From an uncultured Clostridium sp. (lineage in GTDB: Bacteria > Bacillota > Clostridia > TANB77 > CAG-508), in the NCBI GenBank assembly GCA_947648255.1, contig CANSNA010000011.1, positions 1 to 37,668 of the forward strand: 37,668 nucleotides of DNA, given 5' to 3'. Positions 28,433-37,668 of the stretch are shown here, piece by piece. Position 1 is the first letter of the stretch. The number at the start of each line of letters is the position of its first letter. Position numbers and translations under genes: made by a program. The notes below the pieces were generated by a model. The model was not told where the DNA came from. It did no database searches and was given only the letters and a program-made list of their open reading frames with translations.

Positions 28433-29851
28433 CTAATCTTCATCTATTATTATACTATAAGCTTTTAAACTTTTGATAGCTTTTCTTATATTCATTATAT
28501 CTATATTCATATCCTTTAAACGCATCGCATATAATAATTCTTCTAAAATACTAAAATCTGATATATGTATTGGCTTTATTTCTAAATCTATATTTCCATG
28601 AGCTGAATCATTTCTTAATTTATTCATTCTATCACATATATCCTCTATCATGGCTGAATTATATTCTTTATAATAATATTTTAAAAAAGGCAATAGTATT
28701 TCTTCACAATCGCTAAGTGCATCACTCATTCTAGTCCCAAAATCATTTTCTATTTTTTCAATTTTCTTAGCAAATTTTTTTATATAGCCTCGTTTTTTGC
28801 CACTATTACTATCTGCTAATTCTTTCAGACAGTCTATCACATCTGTTTTAGCTTCATTATATTCTTGCGATCTAGTTATCTCTTCTTTATATAAATTTCT
28901 ATATTCCCTTTCAAAAGCCACAAAATTTTGTATAATTCTATCAATACCATAAGAGTTTGTTTCATCTATAGATGAGCAAAGATTTTCTAAGTACATACTA
29001 TTTTCTTCTATTGCTTGAAATAATAATATACTCTTTTCTTTTAGATATTCATAATTTATGATTCTTTTATCTGCCATTTCATAATTTTCTTCTGCATTAT
29101 CTTTTAAACAAATATGTATAACTCCGTTTTCATTATTAAATTTTTTATTATCCCCATATACTTTGATATCATCAAGTTTAAGATTTTTTCTTCCAGATAC
29201 ATAGCATAAAAATAGCCTACAATTCCAATATATATCAAGTGTATTTTTTAAGTCTTGAGGTTTAGAAAATTTAAATTCAAATCTGCTTTTTGCTTCTATA
29301 GGTATCTTTGAATTTGTTTTATATGTATATATAATACTTAATTCTACTCCTACTTCTGTATTGTTGTGTTTATATATACCTACTAATTCTTTTTTAGGCT
29401 TTTCTACCTTTATATTTCTTATCTTTATTTTATTTGCAGAACTCTCTATCTCTTCATTATAACTCACTATTGGATTGTAAAAATAATCTATTTCTCTTCC
29501 TTGTATGCTAAAACCATAAATATTATTTAATTGTATTTTTTTAATATTATATTTTACAAAATATATTACATAGAAATTTATAAATCCATTATTATTCGAT
29601 GGTAAGTTTTCTATATAAAATTTTATTGCTTCTCCATCATTTGTTTTACCACTTAAGTATATATTCTCTATCCACTCTTCTCCTCTAATATCTTCCTTCA
29701 ATCTTTCTAGCCTTTTAAAGACATTACTTTTCCATGTTCGCCACGTTTCAACGTTAGGTGGAATTAGCTGTAATTTTTCATCTTGATAAATAAATGGAAC
29801 ATTTTTCCCTTTATATTCTACAAACCCCATAATTGGTTTATCTATTTTCAT
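28433..29851 (-). CDS. ApeA-like HEPN abortive-infection protein
   Basis: 472 residues from ATG 29851 (GGAG nine bases upstream); a start 12 codons earlier has no binding site. The N-terminal part, opening MKIDKPIMGFVEYKGKNVPF and continuing QLIPPNVETWRTW, looks like an ApeA N-terminal domain. The C-terminal helical domain carries RNDSAHG, an Rx4H motif of HEPN ribonucleases, near residue 430. ApeA proteins abort phage infection by cleaving RNA. AAC-GGA at 29124 holds CGG out of frame. It sits 20 bases before the decayed AlbA_2 gene, as the working cargo of cassette 2. Confidence 0.72.
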   Translation of the reverse strand: MKIDKPIMGFVEYKGKNVPFIYQDEKLQLIPPNVETWRTWKSNVFKRLERLKEDIRGEEWIENIYLSGKTNDGEAIKFYIENLPSNNNGFINFYVIYFVKYNIKKIQLNNIYGFSIQGREIDYFYNPIVSYNEEIESSANKIKIRNIKVEKPKKELVGIYKHNNTEVGVELSIIYTYKTNSKIPIEAKSRFEFKFSKPQDLKNTLDIYWNCRLFLCYVSGRKNLKLDDIKVYGDNKKFNNENGVIHICLKDNAEENYEMADKRIINYEYLKEKSILLFQAIEENSMYLENLCSSIDETNSYGIDRIIQNFVAFEREYRNLYKEEITRSQEYNEAKTDVIDCLKELADSNSGKKRGYIKKFAKKIEKIENDFGTRMSDALSDCEEILLPFLKYYYKEYNSAMIEDICDRMNKLRNDSAHGNIDLEIKPIHISDFSILEELLYAMRLKDMNIDIMNIRKAIKSLKAYSIIIDED

Positions 29852-29981
29852 ACTATTTACTCCATTTAAATTTATATATTCGAACATTTGTATTGTATCA
29901 TATCAATTTATATTTTTCAAGATTTTATTAAATTTTTTCTAATATTAAATTCTCTTTAAATCCTTAATCTCCCTTATATCT

Positions 29982-30013
29982 CAATAGTTTTACTGTTTAT
30001 ATATATATTGCTT
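29982..30013. repeat. Cassette-flanking direct repeat, copy 4
   Basis: TCAATAGTTTTACTGTTTAT then ATATATATTGCTT. Preceded by CCTTATAT like copy 2. Marks the outer end of the defence region. Confidence 0.75.
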
Positions 30014-30027
30014 CATCTTTGTCGAAA

Positions 30028-30073
30028 TGAAAAACAGCAGGCATTGACAAATTTGCCTATGTCTGCTGTTTTC
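30028..30073 (-). terminator. Terminator of the foreign gene at 30108
   Basis: On the minus strand GAAAACAGCAGACAT and ATGCCTGCTGTTTTTC form a strong stem with a T-run in the 3' arm. Confidence 0.75.
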
Positions 30074-30107
30074 AAACTAGATACCTAAATACCTAGCTAA
30101 TGCTGGA

Positions 30108-30587
30108 CTAACTGACTGCATTACTGCCCACCTTAATAGAAAGCACATAAATAGGCTTTCCATAATTGTTGATGAGCTTGTGTGTCTCTCCCTTTTTGCA
30201 AAATTCCATTCTGCCGTCAGGGAAAATATACCACTCACTCAGCTTTTTGACCTGCTTTCCATCATGGAATGGCTCCTCGTGTCCGTGCTCGGCAACTGCC
30301 AGCCCCTGAGACTGCACATACAGATATGAAAATCTGTGCACAGTGTGCTTGTGGTAGAACGCTCCAATGGGCTGACTCCAAACCTCGCCCTGAATGTTCT
30401 CACCTTGCATCATCTCCCACACGCGATTTCTAGGGATACACTTGAGAATACACTCAAGCTCATCCCAGAAGCTCTTGTTTGGACCTTCACCCCAATAGAA
30501 CTTGCACATCTCTTCGCGAATTTCCTCGAGGCAAGCCCGGTTAAACGACCTTAGGTCACTCCGCCATTGGCTTTTGTATAATTTCAT
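30108..30587 (-). CDS. Foreign-composition protein, possible cupin fold
   Basis: 159 residues from ATG 30587 (GGAGGG upstream). The gene is visibly richer in G+C than its neighbours and uses codons rare elsewhere here (CTC, TCG, GAC, CGC). It contains two in-frame CGG codons (30561-30563 in QWRSD; 30537-30539 in FNRACLEE) that read sensibly as arginine. C+GGN reading would break the frame. HKHTVHRFSYLYVQSQGLAVAEHGHEEPFHDG, and WYIFPDGRMEFCKKGETHKL with spaced histidines, suggest a metal-binding beta barrel, unproven. It is probably a recent import from a host with the standard code. If the host shifts at CGG this gene should be mistranslated. Confidence 0.7.
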   Translation of the reverse strand: MKLYKSQWRSDLRSFNRACLEEIREEMCKFYWGEGPNKSFWDELECILKCIPRNRVWEMMQGENIQGEVWSQPIGAFYHKHTVHRFSYLYVQSQGLAVAEHGHEEPFHDGKQVKKLSEWYIFPDGRMEFCKKGETHKLINNYGKPIYVLSIKVGSNAVS

Positions 30588-30750
30588 TTTTTTGCCCTCC
30601 AGCATTAATTTTTACGTAACTATTGCTACACTATAATTATAGCACAAAAATCCACTATTTGCAATACTAGCTTTTTTACTGCTTGAATATATTAATTTTT
30701 AATTATAGTAAAGTTTGGAGTTCATCTCCACATATCTTTCACTCAATCTT

Positions 30751-31029
30751 TTATTCTCTTTTTAAATAAATTAGTGTAATTCCTTTATTAAATGGAATTA
30801 CTTTTTTTTCAATTCTTTTGTGTTTGAATTCTTTTCTTACCATGTTTAGTATGGTTTGTCCTTTTCTGTATCCATGGACTACTACTATTTCTTTTATTTT
30901 ATATTCTGCTGTGTCTATTGCTCTTTCTAAATAAAATCTTGCTTCATCTTCTTGCATGTCATGCAAATCTAGTATTATTCTTTCTTCATCTGTTATAAAT
31001 ATATCGCTATCCATTTCGTTTTCCTCCAT
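30751..31029 (-). CDS. Smr-domain protein
   Basis: 92 residues. ILDLHDMQEDEARFYLERAIDTAEYKIKEIVVVHGYRKGQTILNMVRKEF follows the Smr pattern (D-L-H-G/D-M, EA, then v-v-H-G-x-x-x-G-x-i). Free-standing Smr domains are small nucleases linked to recombination control or ribosome-collision rescue; the latter would be of interest in a genome with frequent frameshifting. The gene follows secG on the same strand. No CGG. Confidence 0.8.
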   Translation of the reverse strand: MEENEMDSDIFITDEERIILDLHDMQEDEARFYLERAIDTAEYKIKEIVVVHGYRKGQTILNMVRKEFKHKRIEKKVIPFNKGITLIYLKRE

Positions 31030-31097
31030 ATATAGCTCAAAAGTAGAGGGACATTTTTTGTTCCTCTACTTGCAACTTTTCTCAATTTATATTTATT

Positions 31098-31343
31098 CTA
31101 AAAGTAAAATACTGAAAGTGCAACAGCTAGAATTGCAAATACAACTCCTAGTGTTATTGTCCATCTTTTCATTTTTCCTTCTTTTGTTCTACCTTTATTT
31201 TGGTTATAAAAATTATTTGTGCTTGAACCTGTTATTGTACTTGTAACTCCTGAACTTTCTTTTGATTGAATTAGTGTAAGTACAATTAATACTAATGTTA
31301 CTATTACATATATAACTAATAATATATTTTTGATTATATCCAT
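31098..31343 (-). CDS. secG: Preprotein translocase subunit SecG
   Basis: 81 residues, two membrane helices (about 5-25 and 61-80) separated by the Ser/Thr/Gly-rich loop IQSKESSGVTSTITGSSTNNFY. The first helix ends in LTLIQSK as in SecG. It is a partner of SecYE in the membrane. Size and layout match the family. No CGG. Confidence 0.88.
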   Translation of the reverse strand: MDIIKNILLVIYVIVTLVLIVLTLIQSKESSGVTSTITGSSTNNFYNQNKGRTKEGKMKRWTITLGVVFAILAVALSVFYF

Positions 31344-31420
31344 GTTTTTCTTCTATCCTTTCATACAAACTATAAATGCAACATATATTTTATCATATCT
31401 GTTTTATAATTGCAATGTTT

Positions 31421-32641
31421 TTAGTTATTTTTTTCTAGTTTATGATATATTTTCTTTCCTTTTTTCAAAATTGCATATCCTTCTTTAAAATCTTTTGCTG
31501 ATAATTTATAGTTTATATCAGTTATTTTCTCTTCATTTATAGAAATTCCACCTTGCTCTATTAATTTTTTTGCCTGACCTTTTGAAGGAGCTATTTCACT
31601 TAATACTATTGCATCTACTAAGGAAATATCTTCTCCCTCTATTTTTGTTTTTGGCATATTTTCTATATTTCCGCTTCCTTCAAATAAAGCTTTTGCTGTT
31701 TCTTCTGCTTTTAATGCTGCCTCCTCACCATGTATTAACTTTGTTATTTCAAATGCTGCAACTTTTTTTGCTTCATTTATTTGTTCATCTTTTAAATTTG
31801 ATAATTTTTCTACCTCTTCCATTGGCAAAAATGTTAATATTTTTAGCACTTTTTCTACTTCTGCATCTCCTATATTTCTCCAGTATTGATAAAATTCATA
31901 AGGTGATGTCCTCTCTGAATTTAGCCAAAGTGCTCCTTTTTCAGTTTTTCCCATTTTTTTGCCATCTGCTGTTGTAAGAAGACTAAAAGTTAGACCATAT
32001 GAATCATCTGCTCCAACTTTTCTAATTAGTTCTACTCCACCAATTATATTAGACCATTGATCATTTCCTCCAATTTGCATTTTACATCCATATTTATCAT
32101 GCAAATATAAAAAGTCATAACTTTGCATTAACATATATCCCATTTCAAAAAATGTCAATCCTGTATCTAGCCTTGCTTTATAGCATTCTGCTGCTAACAT
32201 TTTGTTTACTGAAAATAGTGTCCCTATTTTTCTCATAAAATCTATAAAGTTTAGATCTAATAACCAGTCTGCATTGTTTACTATTATAGCTGCATTTTCC
32301 CCTTCAAATGATACAAATCTTTCTGCTTGTTTTTTTATGCAGGCTACATTGTTTTCTATTGTTTCTTTTGTCATCATTTTTCTCATGTCTGTTTTTCCTG
32401 ATGGATCCCCTATGTTTGCTGTTCCTCCACCCATTAAAATTATTGGCTTGTGACCAGCTTTTTGAAGCCTAGATGCTACCATTAATGCAACAAAATGCCC
32501 AATATGAAGACTATCTGCTGTTGGATCTATTCCTATGTAAAAGCTAACACTTTCTTTTTTTAAAAGTTCTCTAATTTCTTTTTCATGTGTTAGTTGTTCT
32601 ATATATCCTCTATCTTCTAATTCTTTTAATATATCTTCCAT
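31421..32641 (-). CDS. tyrS: Tyrosyl-tRNA synthetase
   Basis: 406 residues, intact. [15 protein letters not shown] contains the HIGH motif, [11 protein letters not shown] binds tyrosine, [11 protein letters not shown] is the KMSKS motif, and the C-terminal S4 RNA-binding domain ([27 protein letters not shown]) is complete. AAGGGG lies upstream of ATG. No recoding site: its only CGG, at 31671-31673, straddles AGC-GGA. It therefore serves as an internal control that not every gene is affected. Confidence 0.96.
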   Translation of the reverse strand: MEDILKELEDRGYIEQLTHEKEIRELLKKESVSFYIGIDPTADSLHIGHFVALMVASRLQKAGHKPIILMGGGTANIGDPSGKTDMRKMMTKETIENNVACIKKQAERFVSFEGENAAIIVNNADWLLDLNFIDFMRKIGTLFSVNKMLAAECYKARLDTGLTFFEMGYMLMQSYDFLYLHDKYGCKMQIGGNDQWSNIIGGVELIRKVGADDSYGLTFSLLTTADGKKMGKTEKGALWLNSERTSPYEFYQYWRNIGDAEVEKVLKILTFLPMEEVEKLSNLKDEQINEAKKVAAFEITKLIHGEEAALKAEETAKALFEGSGNIENMPKTKIEGEDISLVDAIVLSEIAPSKGQAKKLIEQGGISINEEKITDINYKLSAKDFKEGYAILKKGKKIYHKLEKNN

Positions 32642-32804
32642 TTTATTATCATCCCCTTAATTTTAATCGTTTATATATTAACATTTATTATATTATCTTT
32701 TTTATAAAAAGTAAACCCCTATTATTATTATTTCAACCTAAATTAAAGAGGTTGCATTTTCATGACTTCTTCGATTTGTTATTTGGCAAAAGTTCTTGAA
32801 TTTC

Positions 32805-33454
32805 CTAACTGTATTCTTCTAATATATCAAATATATTTTCTGTTAATTTTGCACCTTGTTTTATTAAGGTATTTGTGCCTTTTGACGTTTTTGATAGTAC
32901 ACTTCCGTGGTACTGCAAAAATTTCTTTTCCTTGCTCTAAAGCTAAATCTGCTGTAATTAAGCTTCCACTTTTTTCTGCTGCTTCTGTCACTATAACGCC
33001 TTGGCTTAGTCCTGCAATGATTTTGTTTCTTTGTGGAAAATTTTCTTTTTTTGATATTTCTTCTGGAGCATATTCTGTTATAGCTAATCCTCCACTTTTT
33101 ATTATATCTATTAATAATTTTGTATTTTCTTTTGGATAAATGTTTTTAAATCCACTTCCTAAAACTGCTATTGTTTTCCCTTTTGCAAGTAAAGCCCCTT
33201 TGTGAGCTTCTGTATCTATTCCGCACAGCTAGTCCGCTTATTATGTTTATTCCTCGTTTTGCTAAACCATAAGATATTGCTCTTGTTATTTTTCTTCCAT
33301 AATCACTTGCTTTTCTTGATCCTACTATAGCAAGACTAAAATTTTCTAATATTGTTTCATTTCCTATAAGATATAGCTTTCTAGGTGCCTTATATATCTT
33401 TAATAAGTTTTTTGGGTAATTGGGATCCTCTTTGGTCAGAATTTTTATTTTCAT
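32805..33454 (-). CDS. dprA: DNA-processing protein DprA, two CGG sites
   Basis: Loads RecA onto incoming single-stranded DNA. FSLAIVGSRKASDYG and NIISGLAVGIDTEAHKGAL, then NFPQRNKIIAGLSQGVIVTEA and EIFAVPGSVLSKTSKGTNTLIKQGA, are the DprA Rossmann core. The second and last of these need C+GGN as glycine: CGG 33221 (GTG-C-GGA) and 32905 (CCA-C-GGA). Corrected length is 648 bases, 215 residues. It is a short DprA lacking the N-terminal SAM-like and C-terminal winged-helix domains. AGC-GGA at 33234, ten bases from a real site, holds CGG out of frame and causes no shift. Confidence 0.9.
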
Positions 33455-33547
33455 ATCTTCTGCTAACCTTATTTGCTAGCTTTCCTCCTTTTTAATATTA
33501 TTAAAATTTTTAAGTTAGAGGACATTTAATTTTCTATAACCTAAAAA

Positions 33548-33594
33548 AGAGACTTAATAAACACACACTGTTTTTTGTGCTGTTTTAAGTCTCT
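33548..33594 (-). terminator. Terminator after folD
   Basis: On the minus strand AGAGACTTAA and TTAAGTCTCT pair across a long loop, followed by TTTTTT. It closes the serS-to-folD run. Confidence 0.7.
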
Positions 33595-33621
33595 CCAACT
33601 TTTATTTATATCTAACCTTTT

Positions 33622-34474
33622 CTAATCTAAACTTAATCTTGAATTTTTTGCAGCTTTTACTATATTTGTCATCAACATTGCAACAGTCATTGGTCCTACT
33701 CCACCAGGTACTGGTGTTATAAATGATGCTTTATCTTTTACATTTTCAAAGTCTACATCACCAAAGATTCCGTTCATCAGTTCTATTTATACCAACATCG
33801 ATTACAACTGCCCCTTCTTTTATCATGTCTTCTGTTACAAAGTGTTTTCTTCCAATTGCTGCAATTATTATATCTGCATCTTGTGTAATTTCTTTTAAAT
33901 CTTTTGTCTTAGAATGGCATATTGTAACAGTCGCATTTCTATTTAAAAGGCTTAGTGCCATTGGTTTTCCAACTATATTGCTTCTTCCAATTACCACTGC
34001 GTTTTTTCCATCTAATGGTATATTATATGCATCAAACATTCTCATTATCCCATATGGTGTGCAAGATATAAATGTATCTTGATTTAGACAAAGTTTTCCA
34101 ACATTACAAGGGTTAAATCCGTCTACATCTTTTTCTGGTGCAATTCTCTTAAAGGCTTCGTTTATATCTAAATGCTTTGGTATTGGGCTTTGAAGAAGTA
34201 TTCCTGAGATGTCTTTTCTTTTATTTAACTCATCTATTATTCTTAATAGTTCTTCCATTTTTGTATTTTCATCAAGTAAGATTTCTTCATATTCTATCCC
34301 AAGCTCTTTGCAAGCTTTATTTTTGCTTTTTACATATGTAAGTGATGCTTTATCAGCTCCTATAAGTATTACTGCAAATTTGGGTATTATCCCTTCGTTT
34401 TTTAAATCTTCAACTTCTGTTTTTAAATTTTCTCTAACATTTTTTGCGAGTGCTTTTCCATCTATTATTTCCAT
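33622..34474 (-). CDS. folD: Methylenetetrahydrofolate dehydrogenase/cyclohydrolase, one CGG site
   Basis: Makes 10-formyl-THF from methylene-THF. [14 protein letters not shown] with the catalytic Lys, [43 protein letters not shown] and the C-terminal [15 protein letters not shown] are present. The frame breaks at CGG 33770-33772: ACT GAT GAA-C-GGA ATC TTT GGT GAT GTA, restoring [17 protein letters not shown]. Corrected length 852 bases, 283 residues, normal for FolD. It starts 25 bases after proS. GAC-GGA at 34119 is a silent out-of-frame CGG. Confidence 0.93.
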
Positions 34475-34499
34475 ATTTTCCCTTGTACCTTTCTAAATT

Positions 34500-35940
34500 T
34501 TAATATTGTCTTCCCCATACAACCATGTGTTTTGCTGTTTTCCCACAGCATACACATTTTTCTCCTAGCTTTTCTTCTTCAAATGGTATACATCTAGAAT
34601 GGGCATTTGTAAGTTCTTTTATTTTATCTTCACATGCTTCATCTCCGCACCACATTGCCTTTATATATCCTTGATTTTCATTTATTTTTGTCTCAAACTC
34701 TTCTAGAGTTTTTGCAATTTGTGTTTTTTCTTCAAGTCTTTTTTTGCACATATCATACATGTTTTTTTGTATATCTTTAAGCGTTTTTTCTATTTCTTCA
34801 CTTAAATTTTCAAGTTCTACTTCTTTCTTTTCTAGGGTATCCCTTCTAACTACTATACATTTTCCGGTTTTCTATATCTCTTGGACCTATTTCTATTCTA
34901 ACTGGTATTCCTTTTAGTTCACATTCATTAAACTTAAATCCAGGTGTTACTTGATCTCTTTTATCTACTTCTACTCTAAATTTCTTTTGAAGATTATTTT
35001 TTAGCTCTTCTGCTTTTTCTAAAACTCCCTCTTTATGCATTGCAATTGGTATTATTTTTACTTGAATTGGTGCAACTTTTGGAGATAACTTTAATCCCCT
35101 TTCATCTCCATGTGCCATAATCAATGCTCCCATTAGTCTTGTACTTATTCCCCAAGAGGTTTGATAAGCATATTCTTCTTTTCCCTCTCTATTTTGGAAT
35201 TTTACTTCAAATGGTTTCGTAAAATTTTGTCCAAAATAGTGTGATGTTCCTGATTGCAAAGCTCTGCCATCTCTTGTTAAAGTTTCTACTGTATATGTTG
35301 CATCTGCTCCTGAAAATTTTTCTTTTTCTGTCTTTCTTCCTTTTAATACTGGAATTGCAAGTAGGTCTTCTATTACTTTTGCATATATTTCTAGCATTTT
35401 TAAGGTTCTTTCTTGTGCTTCCTTTTTTGTTTCATGAATTGTATGACCCTCTTGCCATAAAAATTCACGAGAACGTAAAAATGGTCTTGTTTCTTTTTCC
35501 CATCTTAAAACACTACACCATTGGTTATATACCATTGGCAAGTCTCGCCAAGATTTTAGCCATCTTGAATAAAGATTTGAAAATATTGTCTCTGATGTAG
35601 GTCTTATACATAGTCTTTCTTCTAATTCTTCTCCACCTGCGACTGTTACAAATGCAACTTCTGGTGCAAATCCTTCTACATGATCTTTTTCTTTTTGAAG
35701 TAAACTTTCTGGAATAAGCATTGGGAAATATACATTTTGTACTCCTGCTTCTTTAAATAGTTTATCTGTATAATTTTTAATATTTTCCCAAATTGCAAAA
35801 CCATATGGTCTTATTGCAATACACCCCTTAGTGTCTGTATAGTCTGCAAGTTCTGCTTTTCTGACTATATCTGTATACCAAGTTGCAAAATCTTCGTCTA
35901 TATTTGCTATATCTTTTACAAATTCTTGCTTTTGAGCCAT
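34500..35940 (-). CDS. proS: Prolyl-tRNA synthetase (short, ProS type 3), one CGG site
   Basis: Charges tRNA-Pro. The class II core [45 protein letters not shown] and [10 protein letters not shown] is intact. At CGG 34864-34866 the frame changes: GAA AAC-C-GGA AAA restores [20 protein letters not shown], the conserved anticodon-binding end. The continuation includes a coiled segment and the C-terminal zinc-type domain ([31 protein letters not shown]). Corrected length 1440 bases, 479 residues, as in the archaeal/clostridial type. Without recoding the last quarter is lost. Starts six bases after the DUF4364 gene. Confidence 0.95.
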
Positions 35941-35946
35941 TTTTAT

Positions 35947-36500
35947 TTACTCCTCCTCTTCACTTCTTTCTTTATTTAATAATTCAATAACTTTTGGATA
36001 TATTTCTTTTGTATTTTCTTCCCAGTTCTTAACTATTCTTACTGCTTGATCTCTTGAACTTGCCATAGTTTGTATCTCAAATATTATTACATTATTTTCA
36101 ATCAGTTTGCATTTAACTATAAATTCTTTTTCACTTAATGGTATAAATTCAGCCTTCACTGCTGATTCATTTTGTATTTCTCTTAGTTCACCTTTTACAT
36201 TTTTATCTACTTTTTGTTTTATAATTCCGTGGGAGCATATCTATTGTTAAGCTTAAAGTACTTCTTCCATTTTCTGTTATTTCATAAACTTCAGATTTAT
36301 CTTTATCATAATTTGCTATATAACCGATTTTCTTGTAAATCTAGCAAAAATTGCTGGAAATAAAAGTAATTCATATCTTGTATTGATAAAACTAATCTAT
36401 AAAGTGAGTCATTATTTATTGGTTTTTCTAGTAATGATAATAAGTATAGTATTAAGACTCTGTTTTCTGCTAATGTTTCATTATCTGCACCAAGTTTCAC
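35947..36500 (-). CDS. DUF4364 regulator-like protein, two CGG sites
   Basis: 183 residues when CGG 36324 (AAT-C-GGT) and 36237 (CCA-C-GGA) are read as glycine. This fuses MKLGADNETLAENRVLILYLLSLL...FQQFLLDLQEN, GYIANYDKDKSEVYEITENGRSTLSLTIDMLP and GIIKQKVDKNVKGELREIQNESAVKAEFIP. That is the DUF4364 layout: a winged helix with LdLqenGyI and an E-I-T-x-x-G wing, then a beta domain. Commonly found in clostridial genomes near cell-cycle and translation genes; role unknown. It starts 17 bases after engB and ends in the ribosome binding site of proS. Confidence 0.85.
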
Positions 36501-36517
36501 TTTCTTCGTTCCTTTCT

Positions 36518-37103
36518 TTAGTCTAGTACTTCTAGTTTATTCCAAACATTTTCTGTGTATATTTTTCTTTCTGCTGAAAATGGGATTAATATTTCTTTAT
36601 CACTTAAATTTAAAACTTCTCTTATTTTAATCAGTTCTGACTCTACTTTTGTCACTGCAATTTTATCTGCTTTATTTGCAATTATTAGATATGGCTTATT
36701 TGTGTTTTTTATATATTCATACATCATCTTGTCGTTTTCTGTTGGGTTATGTCTTATATCTAAAATCAAAACAATCATAGAAATGTTTTCTCTTGAAAAT
36801 AAATATTCTTCAATAAATTTTCCGTACATTTTCTTGCTCTTTTTTAGACATTTTACTATATCCGATATCCTGGTAAATCTACAAAATAAAATTTTTCATC
36901 TATATTATAAAAATTTATTTGCCTTGTTTTACCGTGGCTCACTACTTGTTCTTGCTAAGCCTTTTCTATTTATTAAAGTATTTATAAATGAAGACTTACC
37001 GTACATTGGATTTTCCTGCAAGTACTATTTCTGGTAATTTTTTATTTGGATACCCTTTTTTATTTACTGCTGATATTTCAAATTTTGGATTTCTAACTAT
37101 CAT
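36518..37103 (-). CDS. engB: Ribosome-biogenesis GTPase EngB (YsxC), four CGG sites
   Basis: An essential GTPase of 50S assembly. Four inserted C's each precede an invariant glycine. CGG 36999 (GTA-C-GGT) is the P-loop AGKSNVGKSSF. 36932 (CCA-C-GGT) is SEPGKTRQINFY. 36862 (TAT-C-GGA) is the G3 loop VDLPGYGYSKM. 36822 (GTA-C-GGA) is QENVGKFIEEYL. Read straight, no piece contains a working GTPase. Corrected length 582 bases, 193 residues, the normal size, with NKADK (G4) and SAERK (G5) present. Four of the eight glycines I count carry the extra C. ATG start with GGAAAAAAGAA upstream, 19 bases after serS. Confidence 0.95.
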
Positions 37104-37122
37104 TTCTTTTTTCCTTATTTAA

Positions 37123-37668
37123 TTATTTTTCAAGTTTTTCCATTCCACCCATATAAGGTCTTAAAACCTCTGGTATATTTACTGTTCCGGTCTTCATTAT
37201 AGTTGTTTTCTAAAAATGCTATTAACATGCGAGGAGGTGCAACTACAGTGTTATTTAGTGTATGTGCATAATAGCTTTGCTTTTCACCTTTTTTCTTTAT
37301 CTTAATTCCAAGACGTCTTGCTTGTGCATCTGTAAGGTTTGAACAACTTCCTACTTCAAAATACTTTTTCTGTCTTGGGCTCCATGCTTCTACATCTACA
37401 CTCTTTGCTTTTAAATCTGCCAAGTCTCCTGAACAACATTCAAGTGTACGAACTGGAATATTAAGATTTCTAAATAATTCTACTGTATATGACCACATTT
37501 TGTCATACCAAGAATAACTTTCTTCTGGTTCACATATAACTATCATTTCTTGTTTTTCAAATTGGTGAATTCTATATACGCCTCTTTCTTCTATTCCATG
37601 TGAGCCTTTTTCCTTTCTAAAACATGGTGAATATGATGTCATTGTATATGGCATTTTTTCACTATCTA
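37123..37668 (-). CDS. serS: Seryl-tRNA synthetase, 3' part, one CGG site
   Basis: The 5' part lies beyond the window. Class II motifs SPCFRKEKGSHGIEERGVYRIHQFEKQEM (motif 2), CSGDLADLKAKSVDVEAWSP and SCSNLTDAQARRLGI are present. The catalytic AFLENNYNEDG and GTVNIPEVLRPYMGGMEKL require C+GGA as glycine at CGG 37187-37189 (GAA GAC-C-GGA ACA), matching the universal E-D-G-x-x-x-I-P-x-x-L-R-P-Y. Without it the protein loses this ending. First gene of the serS-engB-DUF4364-proS-folD run. SerS is essential. Confidence 0.95.

Noticed and set aside
33234-33236. Second CGG near the dprA site as another recoding site
   Set aside because: It straddles AGC-GGA; the frame is correct without a shift (NIISGLAVG).

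Overview
The window comes from a very AT-rich, endospore-forming, Gram-positive bacterium, most likely an uncultivated member of the Clostridia. Evidence: strong AGGAGG-type ribosome binding sites, sigG, a YlbJ-type sporulation membrane protein, RNase J, an SdpR/SdpI pair and firmicute-type ProS. Most genes lie on the minus strand.

Main result. About fifteen genes look broken, but all by the same one-base event. In each, a single extra C sits directly before a glycine codon, so the frame meets an in-frame CGG, and reading on requires C+GGN to be taken as one glycine (NNN CGGN NNN). I count 40 such sites: 27 CGGA, 8 CGGT, 4 CGGC and 1 CGGG. They occur in genes on both strands and always on the coding strand. 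They fall at invariant glycines, such as the EngB P-loop, the P-type ATPase TGDGVNDAP hinge and TruA GRTD. Many of these genes are essential and present here once (gltX, serS, proS, engB). Removing the C gives full-length proteins of normal family length with every frame closing exactly. In the native genes I read, an in-frame CGG occurs only at these sites and never as ordinary arginine. I infer genome-wide +1 recoding at CGG, through a quadruplet-reading tRNA-Gly or a shift at an unassigned codon. The decoding factor is not in this window.

Layout. 1-5282: end of an integrated mobile element (replication-relaxation/MobC-like protein, RusA-like protein, HTH protein, KAP NTPase, DUF1016 nuclease) bounded by a 3' fragment of tRNA-Leu. 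5300-6880: a small secreted-size ORF in an inverted repeat, then remnants of mobile genes. 7029-7854: SdpR/SdpI-like pair. 8031-10678: Ca2+ P-type ATPase with eight recoding sites. 10874-11580: two small genes. 11785-12855: ylbJ (+). 12925-18960: small Cys-rich membrane protein, truA, gltX, a large membrane protein, and a prepilin-like protein. 19075-23175: divergent rnj and recQ. 23265-30013: sigG followed upstream by two defence cassettes (AAA ATPase + TOPRIM-like protein; decayed AlbA_2 protein + ApeA-like HEPN protein), each flanked by a direct repeat, with a second, truncated sigG 5' end between them. 30108-30587: a GC-richer foreign gene. 30751-37668: housekeeping run smr, secG, tyrS, dprA, folD, proS, DUF4364, engB, serS (partial).

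The translation genes and the recoding are linked: tRNA synthetases, TruA and EngB themselves need the CGG event to be made. The defence genes and most mobile genes lack it, as expected for recent arrivals, and the foreign gene at 30108 uses CGG as normal arginine.
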